In this document: one piece after another, positions 12,201 to 21,845 of the stretch | Position numbering within the stretch: position 1 is the stretch's first letter | Layout: every line of letters begins with the position of its first letter | Assembly (NCBI GenBank): GCA_011833715.1 | Contig: CM022396.1 | Coordinates: 32,189,533 to 32,253,532, forward strand | Origin: Carcinoscorpius rotundicauda | Lineage: Eukaryota; Arthropoda; Merostomata; Xiphosura; Limulidae | Direction: 5' to 3' | DNA length: 64,000 nucleotides | Notes under the pieces: generated by a model | What the model saw: only the letters and a program-made list of their open reading frames with translations | Databases searched by the model: none | Told to the model about the DNA's origin: nothing | Translations under genes and position numbers: made by a program

Positions 12201-12894
12201 CTTCTATGTTCACTGCTGAACTGTATGCCATTTCTCCTGCCCTGGATCACATAGAAGCTAAGCAGTACTCAAATTGCACTATTTATTCTGTCTTGCTTAG
12301 TTCTCTACTGGCCCTGGAATTGCTTCACATTAGTACACTCTATCTTCTCACTGGTATTCCAAACCATCTGACCCATTTCTCTTTAACATCTACTTCTATC
12401 CAGTTTTTCTGGATACTATGACATGTTGGCATTCACAGGAATGAGCTAGCAGACATCTCAGCTAAATCCATCTGCTGTGGTCCTATATTCAAGGCTCGGC
12501 TCATGCCAGTTGACAGTCGACTTGGAGTGAGCAATGTGAAAACAAGTTTTTCCAAATAAAACCCTCTGTTGGGCTTTGGCCGTCTTGCTTCCCTAAGGAT
12601 CAGAAAGAGGAAGTTGTTCTAACTAGACTATGCATTGTCACAGTTCTTTAATACATCTTTCTTTTATCTGGGACTGACACACCAATGTGTTGTCTGTGTA
12701 ACACTCAGGTCACAGTGAGCCACATTTTACTGTCTTGCCATTGGTATGACTCTGAATAATGGTACCATTTTAGAAATGTGCTGTGCCAACATTTATCCGT
12801 TATGCTGGACAGTGTTATTGGTGATGGTAACATTGTCCACCTCAGAAATGTTTTTAGGTTTTTAAAGGTCATTAATCTTTTTAATGTTATTTAA
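9228..12894 (+). pseudogene. LINE-1w copy a ORF2 relic (endonuclease, RT, RNase H)
   Basis: It starts at the equivalent ATGGCCACC and reads MATPIQWNCQGL, then GNFNGHH (from GDFNGHH), the linker HPWWNPPCHMTQKAQKGTW, RT blocks (LGVPQGCVLSVTLFS; VDDFHIS with Tyr to Cys at the YVDD box) and a decayed RNase H region. It is interrupted by stops, indels and the 171-bp hairpin at 10561-10731. It is useful as an outgroup for judging deletions in copy b. Confidence 0.8.
10549..10743. mobile_element. Penelope-derived hairpin insertion, 171 bp, 12-bp target duplication
   Basis: The direct repeats CATCTATCTTCT at 10549-10560 and 10732-10743 bracket an insertion at 10561-10731 inside LINE-1w copy a. It starts with CAGTGATGTTGAGAA, the reverse complement of the Penelope-like family's 3' end. 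It holds inverted arms of about 37 bp (10609-10645 and 10695-10731, both near GAAGAGCGAACAACGTTTCG) around a 49-nt loop. It codes for nothing. Confidence 0.88.
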
Positions 12895-12990
12895 GTTTTA
12901 TAATTTATACATTAGACCATTTTTAATGTGATTCTCTTAAGAATCAAAGTACATCTAGTTTGATATGAAATTAGAAAATGGCCTTAATTA

Positions 12991-13230
12991 TAACTCAATA
13001 CCAGGACTGGAAAGATGAACTTTAGGTGACTAATGCTACTGTTTGAAGTACCCATTAATCATCCTAGCCAGTTATTATTACACTTTGGCTGCAAGTTTTT
13101 TAAAATTGTATTAATTTACTTTCTGGAAATGGCCAAAATGTCAAATAACTTGGAACCAGGACTGGGAAGGCTAACTACAGGTGACTAACGGTGATTTTTG
13201 TTCTTACTTGTTAGTCTTTCTGGCAAGTTA
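12991..13230 (+). repeat. Two 3' UTR hairpin units of LINE-1w copy a
   Basis: Two diverged copies of the CCAGGACTGG hairpin unit described for copy b. The second pairs TAACTTG (13146-13152) with CAAGTTA (13224-13230), plus CCAGGA (13156-13161) with the TTCTGG just before it, using one G-U wobble. The first is partly decayed. Confidence 0.75.
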
Positions 13231-13470
13231 TGATAATTAAATTATGCTACAGAAAGTTCTTTACAATTTGTTTTACTGTAGTTTTTCTCACTATAGACTG
13301 GATGTAAAAATTGGGTTTAATGCTATTTATGTTTTTTTAAGCTTTCTTTTACCTTAATTTCCTTTGATGAATTTTTCTAAATTTACTTTTATTTTAACTT
13401 TTTGCTGGATGCTTGGCATAGATAACCTAGCTGCTTTGTGTCATAAAACACCAAAGCAACCAACCAACTA

Positions 13471-14249
13471 TTTAGACTTGTAAGTACCTGAAGATTATTT
13501 CTATAATCCAGCCAGTTCTGGTAGTTAGCTGTTTGAAAAACTTCAGAAAAGGCATCAACTTTTCCTTTAAAGTGCCATTGAATGTTTTGACTTACGACAT
13601 ATATTTACACACATCATCAAGGCTAGAAATTCTTTCCAAATTCCTGTTCATCTAGTTGAGATAACCTCATTATAGCTGATACTATATGTTAGGAGCTTTT
13701 AGACATTCTGATAAAAGGTAGCAAGGTGACAGAGTAACAAGATACACTAGCCTGCATATTCATCTCTGCTGGTCCCATGCTTTTCTGTGAATTATGTTCA
13801 CTTCAGTTGTATATTTTCTGACTCAGGTATATCAACTGATACCCATATACCCACAGTGTTTATGGTTCAGCACTTGCTGTGTTGCCTGTTAGTGAGGTTT
13901 ATCTGTTGGTGGATATTGTATACAAATTATTCACCCTCAGTGTTGTTCTTGGGTGGCTTTGACCAGAGCTGGGGTTGAATTACTCTGGCTGGCATAAATC
14001 TGGGAGTCTTGGACAAACCACCCTACCTGGCTTGAAGCTCAACAGATGCTAATCCATATTGATAATCTTCAGTTCATGCTTCCATCATACCAAGAGAAAA
14101 AACAAGTGCATTGATATCAATAGATTTTATTCCTTTATTGTGGGTTCCAATAAAATTAATGTCTGGGATCATTATAGCATCAGTAAAAGTCAAAACATCA
14201 AAGAAAGAACATTTTGAAGATCAAAGAACTGTCTTTCTTCATTGACTGA
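13471..14249. other. Unassigned spacer between LINE-1w copies a and c
   Basis: No gene found. A minus-strand stretch near 13,590-13,620 reads LDDVCKYMS, faintly like a reverse transcriptase YxDD box, and could belong to the same Ty3-type relic as 7125-7530. I do not consider that established. Confidence 0.35.
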
Positions 14250-15394
14250 TTCCTCGGTGTGGATTCCTGGATGTGGTAAGGAGACCTAGAGAAGGTAAAC
14301 TGAGAATACCGAATGTGTTTGTTGTGTGTGGTGGCCCATGAAGGATAGGAGAAGATCTTGGTGGTTGAAAAGTCCAACCTGAACACATCACTTTGGCTTT
14401 GAATTCCTGTAGACAAGCAGTTTTTGGGGTGCCCCTTTCAGGGTCAGTTGACTGGTTCAGTTAGTCTAGAGTCAACCAATTACAAATGTTGGATGTTCTC
14501 AATGGGTATGGTGGTCATTGTGTCTAATGCTTTTGTTTGGATATAATGCTCATGAAACCCTGATATTGCTGTACTGTTCATGTTTGGCATGGCACTGCAT
14601 GCCTTTGTAGGGCTCCATGGTGAGTGAGGTCAGTGAACACTGAAATTTCTTTCATATTATGGACCCCCAAATAAAAATAAAATGGTAAAAAAATACAAGT
14701 CACAGGTAAATGACCAAGTATTGAAGATTCTGAACAGCACTCTTTAATTTTTTGAACACCTGTATCTCGTTACCCCATTTTCTGATATTAAATTCTTTAT
14801 CAGACAAATCTTTATGGCACATGTTTCCCTTTTTTTTTTTATTCAGAATGGTCAAGAGGGCTTGCTGGCTCTCTTAAGTCCGTCAAAAAGCTACATTCTG
14901 GGGACATCTTGGAGGAAATATCCACTCCAAAACAGAGTGAACTTCTCTTACATTTGAAAGCCATTGAAACTACATCCATTAAGGTTACTCTCCATGCTAC
15001 TTTGAATTTGTCATGAGTTATTGTTGAGAGGGATTTGAAGAACATCCCTAAGTCAGAGATCTTTGCTGGTTTCTCCACCCAAGGAGTTTCTGTAGTGAGG
15101 TGTATCTCAATCTGCAAATGTGGAATTATGTTGCCAACCAGTGTCCTAATTTTGATGTTTACATCACCATGACCACCTGTTACCGTCAAGGCAAGTTTTC
15201 TAAATTGTAAGATATAGCCATATATTCTGAACTTTCTCAGATGTTTACAATGCCAACAGTCAGTCATTTGAAGGAGTCATGTCATGCTTCCTTGATCTGC
15301 TCATTACACTGGCAAGGACCAGTAAGCTTGGCAGGTAAGATATCAAAGCCAAAAGGAATCTTAGATTAAGTTCACAAGTAGTTTCTCTTCTACC
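14250..15394 (+). mobile_element. LINE-1w copy c, 5' part (interrupted by copy b)
   Basis: Decayed 5' UTR and ORF1 of a third LINE-1w copy (family start TCGGTGTGGATTCCTG, then an ORF1 relic to the zinc-knuckle region). An internal deletion near 15,330 then jumps to the endonuclease-RT linker, and copy b interrupts it at 15395. Its continuation resumes at 21846. Confidence 0.82.
15383..15394. repeat. Left target-site duplication of LINE-1w copy b
   Basis: TTCTCTTCTACC is repeated exactly at 21846-21857. The sequence belongs to the ORF2 of copy c, which reads continuously once copy b is removed. Confidence 0.92.
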
Positions 15395-15834
15395 CCCCTC
15401 GGAGTGGATTCCTGTACGTGGTGAGGGGACCTCCCAGGGAAGGTTCTGTTCTGTCTGGTTACCTTCTCTGGGATCTAAACATCCACCCACGTGTTTGCCG
15501 TGCGTGGCGACCCGTGAAGGGGAGGAGAGGATCCTGGTGGTTGAGGGGTCCAACCCTAACACACCACTTTGGCCTCGAATTCCTGTAGACGGGCGGCCCT
15601 TGGGTGGCCCCCCTTGGGTCAATCGGCTGGTCCACCTGGGCTAGAGCCAACCAAGTACCAGTGTTGGAAGTTCTCAACGGGTGTTGTGGACATTGTGCCT
15701 GATGCTGGTGTTTGGGTATAGTGCTCACGAAACCCTGGCGTTGCTGCATTGTCCTTGCGTGACTTTGTAGTGCGTCCCCTTGTAGGGCTCCATGGTGGGT
15801 GGGGTCAGTGAGTACCGAAACTTTTCACTTTCAT

Positions 15835-17100
15835 ATGGATCCTTCAAAAAATTTAATTAAAATTGTAAAAAAACAGTCAATGGGTAAGCGACCACGTCTC
15901 GAATACTCAGAACAGCATTCTCCAACTTCAGTAACACACGTACCTCATTTTCTGATATTGCATTCTCTTTCAGAAAAATCTTTAGGGCAAATGTCCCCTT
16001 TTTTTATTCAAAAGGGGCTCGAGGGACTTGCTGGCTCTCCAAAGTCAGTAAAGAAGCTTCGATCTGGTGACATACTGGTTGAAACATCCACATCCCAACA
16101 CAGTGAACTCCTCTTGAAATCAAAGGTAATTGGCGATATACCTATCGAGGTTACACCCCATGCTACTTTGAATACTTCACGAGGAGTTATTGTTGAAAGG
16201 GATTTGAAGAATGTTCCTGAATCTGAGATTCTCACTGGTCTTTCCACTCAAGTAGTTTCTGCAGTGAGGCGCATCTCCACTCGCAAAGATGGAGTTACAC
16301 TGCCAACAAATACCCTTGTATTAACATTCACTTCACCACGAGCACCCGCCACCATCAAAGCAGGTTATCTCATTTGCAGGGTTCGGCCATACATTCCAAA
16401 CCCTCTTCGATGTTTTCAATGTCAGAGATTCGGCCACTCAAAGACATCTTGTCGTGGTTCCCTGACATGTGCTCGTTGTGGAGGCAAGGACCACGATGCC
16501 TATGATTGTGACATAAACCCACATTGCGTCAACTGCAATGGTTCTCACCCCTCTTACTTTCATTCTTGTCCAAAATGGTTGGAGGAAAAAGAGGTGCAGC
16601 GTTTGAAAACGACACATAACATTAGTTATCCTGAGGCTCGGAAATTGATGTCCACAATCCCATCTCGGACATATGCTGCTGCACTCCGTTCCACAACTAC
16701 AGTGGAAGTGCAGACAGATCTCTCTGTGCCTCCAAAAGAATCGTTTTCAAACCAAATGAAAAGCCTTTTGCCCTCCGTGGTTAAAACAGTAGATGAATCG
16801 ACTTCCACACCCATCTCTGTTCCTCCCATAACTTCCAACAAACCTCAAGATCCATGTCCTTCAGTTTCAAATACAGGCATTTCTTCTGATACATCATTTT
16901 CTCCCACCACAATAAACAAAACAATTACTCGTCCGCGTCCTCAGTCGCTTGACTCCTCTTCCAATAACAAAAACCTGCCCACTCGACCCAGAGCAGGATC
17001 CATGGAGGTTGATAGACCTCCTTCGAAGAAAGACAGTAAAGACAAAAGACGAGGTCGTAAACCGAAGGGTTCTCCAACCACTTCACCTGCCCATCCTTAA
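15835..17100 (+). CDS. LINE-1w copy b ORF1: gag-like zinc-knuckle nucleic-acid-binding protein
   Basis: Open frame of 421 residues from the first in-frame ATG at 15835 (MDPSKN); the frame is open further upstream but without another ATG. It is the expected chaperone partner of ORF2 that packages element RNA. Three zinc knuckles follow one another from about residue 193: CFQCQRFGHSKTSC, CARCGGKDHDAYDC and CVNCNGSHPSYFHSC. The N-terminal half probably corresponds to the RNA-recognition-like fold of such ORF1 proteins, but no motif proves it. The tail is Ser/Pro/Lys-rich and strongly basic (KKDSKDKRRGRKPKG). It has no internal stop or frameshift. It ends in TAA two bases before the ORF2 ATG, which suggests ORF2 is translated by termination and reinitiation. 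Confidence 0.9.
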   Translation: MDPSKNLIKIVKKQSMGKRPRLEYSEQHSPTSVTHVPHFLILHSLSEKSLGQMSPFFIQKGLEGLAGSPKSVKKLRSGDILVETSTSQHSELLLKSKVIGDIPIEVTPHATLNTSRGVIVERDLKNVPESEILTGLSTQVVSAVRRISTRKDGVTLPTNTLVLTFTSPRAPATIKAGYLICRVRPYIPNPLRCFQCQRFGHSKTSCRGSLTCARCGGKDHDAYDCDINPHCVNCNGSHPSYFHSCPKWLEEKEVQRLKTTHNISYPEARKLMSTIPSRTYAAALRSTTTVEVQTDLSVPPKESFSNQMKSLLPSVVKTVDESTSTPISVPPITSNKPQDPCPSVSNTGISSDTSFSPTTINKTITRPRPQSLDSSSNNKNLPTRPRAGSMEVDRPPSKKDSKDKRRGRKPKGSPTTSPAHP

Positions 17101-17102
17101 AA

Positions 17103-20100
17103 ATGGCCACCTTGATACAATGGAACTGTCGAGGTTTACGTTCTAATCTGGATGATATCAAAACGCTGATTGCTTCCTACCATCCTGTTTGTCTTTCTCT
17201 ACAAGAAACATTTCTCAAATCTGCTGATACAGTCTCCATTCGGCAGTTTTCTCTGTACAGAAATGACAAGTTGTGTGATGGTCGAGTACATGGAGGGGTG
17301 GCACTTTTGGTTGATCAACATGTGCCTACCCTGTCTTTGTCACTCAATACACCCTTGGAGGCCGTAGCCATCCGTATTTCCTTGGGTCGTACCATCACTG
17401 TTTGTTCTCTGTACCTGTCCCCTGGAGAGACATATGATCAATCAGACCTGGATGCTCTCGTTGCACAGTTACCATCTCCATTTCTAATCCTGGGGGATTT
17501 TAATGGACACCATCCCCTCTGGGGAAGTGCTGTTATTGATGGGAGGGGTCGATCTGTAGAGCAGATGCTCTCTGATCACAATCTTTCTCTTTTCAATACT
17601 GGTTCTTCCACTTACTTTCATGCACCAAGTCAGTCATTCACTGCCATTGATCTCTCAGTTTGCTCCCCTTTATTATTCTCCCATTTTTCATGGAGGGTTG
17701 ACAGTAATCCACTAGGCAGTGATCATTTTCCGATCATTTTGAGAGAGACTGGCCGTGGTCGATGTCACCCTACCCGCGTGCCCCGGTGGAAGCTGGATCA
17801 GGCAGACTGGTCCACTTTCACTGCTCTCGCAGAACTTGATCCTGTCATTGTAAATCAGCCATCAAAAGACAACTGTGTTGCAGCGGTAACTGATTGTATT
17901 ATACATGCAGCTGCTCAGTGTATTCCTAAAACAAGTTCACAACCAGCATATCTTCTACCACCAGTTCCAAGATCGTATGGGACAAGATTCGAAAGGTTAA
18001 TGGGCACTACACTTCTGTTCCCCTCTCGATCTTACTCTCTGATGGTCAGGAGGTGACTGATGTCCGAAACATCACTAACACTCTAGGTGAAACCTTTTGC
18101 CGGGTATCTAGCACTTCTGCTTGTTCCTCCACCTTCCTGGCCATCAAGACTCGGGCAGAACGATCACCTCTTTCCTTTCAAACTGACTGTTTCTTTGACT
18201 ATAATAGTCCCTTTACCCTGGTGGAACTAAAAATGTCCCTTCATCGGTCTGCCAGTACATCTGTTGGACCTGATGATATTCATTATGACATGCTACACCA
18301 TCTCTCTCCTGATTCTCTTGATGTCCTACTGACTATATTCAACCGGATTTGGCAGGAGAATGTTTTTCCTGATGCCTGGCGCCAGGCTATTATTTAACCT
18401 TTTTCTAAGCCAGGGAAAGATCCAAAGACTCCTTCAAACTATCGTCCAATTGCTCTGACGAGCTGTCTCTGTAAGACCTTAGAAAGGATGGTTAATGCTC
18501 GTCTTGTTTGGTTCCTTGAATCAAACAACCTCCTCTCACCCACCCAGTGTGGGTTCCGTCGACAGCACTCCACCATAGACCACCTAATTCGTCTTGAAAC
18601 ATCTATCAGAGAGGCCTTTCTCAACCGCCAACACCTTGTATCAATATTCTTTGACATAGAGAAGGCTTACGACACAACATGGAGGTATGGCGTTTTGCGA
18701 GACCTCCATACATATGGGTTACGTGGCCATCTACCCATGTTTATTAAAAAATTTTTAATGGACAGGAGATTCCAAGTTCGTGTAGGTTCGGCACTTTCAC
18801 GTTCTTTTGTACAGGAACTTGGAGTCCCTCAAGGCTGTATATTGAGTGTCACACTTTTCAGTATAAAGATAAATGCCATCACTGAACAACTCCCTCTCAC
18901 CGTTATGAATGGGCTATATGTTGACGACTTTCACATCTCATGTCAGTCATCAAACATGAGATATATTGAGCGGCAACTTCAAACTGCCCTCAATCGTGTA
19001 CAGAAGTGGACTCTTGCGAATGGCTTTAATTTCTCTCTTTCCAAAACTGTATGCATGCACTTTTGCCGCCGACGAGGTATTCACCCTGATCCTGAACTTC
19101 ATATCGGTGAAGTTTTGCTGCCAGTGGTCCCAGAGACAAAGTTCTTGGGGCTTATCTTTGATCGTAAATTGACCTTTATACCACACTTAAAGCAGCTTCG
19201 GGTCAAATGCACCAGAACACTGAACATCCTTCGTGTCCTCTCTTCTACCAGTTGTTAAAGATATATCGTGCTCTTATTAGATCGAAACTTGACTATGGAT
19301 CAGTGGTCTATGGCTCTGCGAGACCCTCGGCCTTAAAGATACTGGACCCCATTCATCACCAAGGTCTTCGACTCTGCACCGGAGCTTTCCGTACCTCTCC
19401 AGTTCAAAGCATATACATTGAATCTCATGAACCTCCTCTACACCTTCGTCATTTGCAACTGTCTTTACAATATACTTCGAAACTTCGTTCTTTACCAAAG
19501 CATCCCACCTGGGAATGTGTTTTCCTTCCTCGGTGGGCAGTACTTTTTCAGAACAGACGATCTGTCATTGCTCCGTTTGGCCTTCGCATCCGGGCGCAAT
19601 TGGATGAATTGGGTCTGTCCTTGGATAACATTGCAGATTCCACATATCGATGCATCCCACCATGGCTTATTACAGCCCCCAAGTGTGACCTTTCTTTCAA
19701 TCACCTAAAAAAGGCGGATACTCCAGACTGGAAGTATCGTCTTTTATTCAATGAATATCTTTCAAACAATCATTCAGTTCCCATTTATACAGATGGTTCC
19801 AAATCAGGAAATTCAGTGGGCTCTGCTATGGTTTGCTGTGGGTCAGTAGTTGCACACAGAATCCCCTCTACAGCTTCTGTGTTCACTGCTGAACTGTATG
19901 CAATATCTCTCGCCCTTGATCATATTGCAGCTGAGCAGTACTCCAACTGCACTATTTATACTGACTCGCTTAGTTCTATTCTTGCCTTGGAATCACTTCA
20001 CATTAGCTCACATCCTATTCTAGCAGATATTCGAAACCGACTGGCCCATTTCTCATTAGCAGCTACTTCAATTCAGTTTTTCTGGATACCTGGCCATGTT

Positions 20101-20610
20101 GGTATTCATGGGAACGAGCTTGCAGACATGGCAGCTAAATATGTCTGCCTCAGCTCCATCACCCCTATGCCTATTCCGTACATGGACTATGGTGTTGTCT
20201 TCAAAGCTCGGCTCCGTGCCAGTTGGCAGTCCACTTGGAGTGAACAACGCGACAAAAAACTTTTTCAAATTAAACCCAAAATTGGAGTTTGGCCATCTAG
20301 CTTCCGTAAAGTTCGGAGGGAAGAAGTTGTTCTCACTAGGCTACGCATTGGTCACAGTTTTTTAACTCATCATTTTCTTTTATCTGGAACTGATGCACCA
20401 ATGTGTAGTTTGTGTAACACTCAAATCACTATCAGCCATGTTTTACTTTCTTGCCATCATTACAATCCTCAACGACGGCAATACTTTAAACATATTTTTT
20501 CCCAGCGTCAATCTGTAACATTGGACAGAGTTATTGGTGATGGTGACTATGTCCACCTTAATAACGTTTTTAATTTTTTAATGGCCATTAATCTTTTTAA
20601 TCTTCTTTAA
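17103..20610 (+). pseudogene. LINE-1w copy b ORF2: endonuclease-reverse transcriptase-RNase H, disrupted by three lesions
   Basis: Endonuclease from 17103: WNCRGL, LQET, GDFNGHHPLWG and GSDHFPI (SDH near residue 207) keep the APE-type catalytic residues. Reverse transcriptase: VGPDDIHYDML, NYRPIAL, GFRRQHSTIDHL, FFDIEKAYDTTW, LGVPQGC and YVDD (18917-18928). RNase H: YTDGSKS (Asp at 19792), FTAELYAI, YTDSLSS and GNELADMAAK. The C-terminus has a CSLC...H...C zinc finger. Lesions compared with copy a: a 187-bp deletion at 17932/17933 removes the PWWN linker and shifts frame; TAA at 18395-18397 replaces a sense codon between AWRQAII and PFSKPGKDP; a 22-bp deletion near 19255, between TTG repeats, shifts frame again. 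It cannot make active protein as it stands. Confidence 0.93.
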
Positions 20611-20712
20611 GTGTGGTATATTTATTCATTACACCTTTTTAATTGTGGCTCCTTTTTAAAGTTTTATTCTCTCTCATTCAATGCGACATTAAACAATAGC
20701 CAGAACATTAAA

Positions 20713-20809
20713 TAACTCGACACCAGGACTGGAAAGGCCAACTTCAGGTGACTAATGCTTCTGTTTGAACTGTCTGTTTGAACTACTCGTTAGTCTTCCT
20801 GGCGAGTTA
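20713..20809 (+). repeat. LINE-1w 3' UTR hairpin unit 1
   Basis: TAACTCG (20713-20719) pairs with CGAGTTA (20803-20809). After a 3-nt bulge, CCAGGA (20723-20728) pairs with TCCTGG (20797-20802). The 68-nt loop contains CAACTTCAGGTGACT. Confidence 0.85.
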
Positions 20810-20876
20810 CTGTTATACTTTCGCTGCATATCATTTCGTGCTTTTACAACCTTTTTGTACTGGCCATATTGACTCA

Positions 20877-20959
20877 TAACCCGGAACCAGGACGGAAAGA
20901 CCAACTTCAGGTGGCTGACAGTGGTTTATATACTACCTGTTAGTCTTCCTGGCGGGTTA
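20877..20959 (+). repeat. LINE-1w 3' UTR hairpin unit 2
   Basis: TAACCCG (20877-20883) pairs with CGGGTTA (20953-20959), and CCAGGA (20887-20892) pairs with TCCTGG (20947-20952). Relative to unit 1 a T-A pair has become C-G on both sides of the stem. Confidence 0.85.
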
Positions 20960-21046
20960 TGATCATTCCCATTCTGCTACAGGTTGGCCTTTACTACTTT
21001 GTTGACGGGATGTCGTCATTGGTTTTTGCACCATTTCCTGTTTTAA

Positions 21047-21625
21047 TTGCCATTTTGTTTTTATCTTCAATTACCTTTACACATTTTACTCCATTTACTT
21101 GACTTTTATCTTTTTACTGGACATTTGGCTACTCTTTATTATGATTTTGCTGAGTGTCTTTTTAAACTTTTATTCCATTACATTTTGATATTAGCTACTA
21201 TGACACATAACCCAGAACCAGGACTGGAAAGGCCAACTTCAGGTGACTGACGGTGGTTTTTGAACTTGTTCGTTAGTCTTCCTGGCGGGTTATGATCATT
21301 ATTATTATGCTAGAGTAAATAGTTTATAACTTTGAAGACTGGGTGTCACCATTGGTTTTTACACCATTTTCTGTTTTAATTGCTGTTTTGTTTTTACCTT
21401 CATTTTCCTTTACAAATTTTACTCCATTTACGTGACTTTTCTCTTTTTACTGAACATTTGGTTACTCATTGTTGCGTTTTTGCTGTGTGTTTTTTAATAC
21501 TTCTATTCTTTTACATTTTGATACTAGTTGCTATGACACATAACCCAGAACCAGGACTGGAAAGACCAACTTCAGGTGACTGACGGTGGGTCTTGTACCT
21601 GCCTGTTAGTCTTCCTGGCGGGTTA
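21047..21625 (+). repeat. 333-bp tandem duplication carrying hairpin units 3 and 4
   Basis: Two tandem modules offset by 333 bp (for example 21047 versus 21380) contain unit 3 (TAACCC 21208-21213 / GGGTTA 21287-21292; CCAGGA 21218 / TCCTGG 21280) and unit 4 (TAACCC 21541-21546 / GGGTTA 21620-21625; CCAGGA 21551 / TCCTGG 21613). The modules keep a 67-codon open frame because 333 is divisible by three; I regard that as incidental. Confidence 0.85.
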
Positions 21626-21784
21626 TGATTATACCTTTTTGATAGAATACCTACTTTACAACTTTTTACACTTTGCCTTCTATCTTAACCTTGTAGACTA
21701 GGTGTCAACACTGGTTTTATATTTTTTGTTTTGTTTTACGTTCATTTCCATTTATGTCTTTTACTACATTTTTACCGGTTGTTT

Positions 21785-21845
21785 GGCGCAGATAGCCTCG
21801 TTGCTTTGTGCCATAAAACACTAAATCAATCAATCAATCAATCAA
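21785..21845 (+). repeat. LINE-1w 3'-terminal stem-loop and tetranucleotide tail
   Basis: GGCGCA (21785-21790) pairs with TGTGCC (21807-21812) around a loop AGATAGCCTCGTTGCTTT-like, followed by CATAAAACACTAAA and an ATCA/TCAA-repeat tail. The same stem-loop ends the SINE-A copies and is the likely reverse transcriptase recognition site. Confidence 0.8.

Larger units (their letters stand above)
7532..13470 (+). mobile_element. LINE-1w copy a: old, decayed RNase H-bearing non-LTR retrotransposon
   Basis: Full-length but heavily mutated relative of copy b. It has the same 5' end (TTCCTGTACGTGGTGAGG), ORF1 with zinc knuckles, ORF2 (endonuclease, reverse transcriptase, RNase H), 3' UTR hairpins, the terminal stem-loop and an AACC-type tail. 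It keeps the endonuclease-RT linker (PWWN...C...KAQK...W) that copy b has lost, so it shows the family's undeleted structure. A Penelope-derived hairpin has inserted into it at 10561. I found no clear target duplication. Confidence 0.88.
15395..21845 (+). mobile_element. LINE-1w copy b: young, nearly intact non-LTR retrotransposon with RNase H
   Basis: About 6.45 kb: a 440-bp 5' UTR, ORF1, ORF2 with APE-type endonuclease, reverse transcriptase, RNase H and a C-terminal zinc finger, then a 1.2-kb 3' UTR with four hairpin units, a terminal stem-loop and an ATCA/TCAA-repeat tail. Exact 12-bp target duplications flank it. The domain set places it in the I/R1-like group of non-LTR elements; I cannot name the clade with certainty. 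Only three lesions disable ORF2, so insertion was probably recent. It sits inside copy c. Confidence 0.93.

Noticed and set aside
21047..21583. Two near-identical 67-codon open frames in the LINE-1w 3' UTR (21047-21250 and 21380-21583)
   Set aside because: They come from a 333-bp tandem duplication. The predicted peptides are low-complexity hydrophobic and not kept in copies a or c; the hairpins explain the conservation better.
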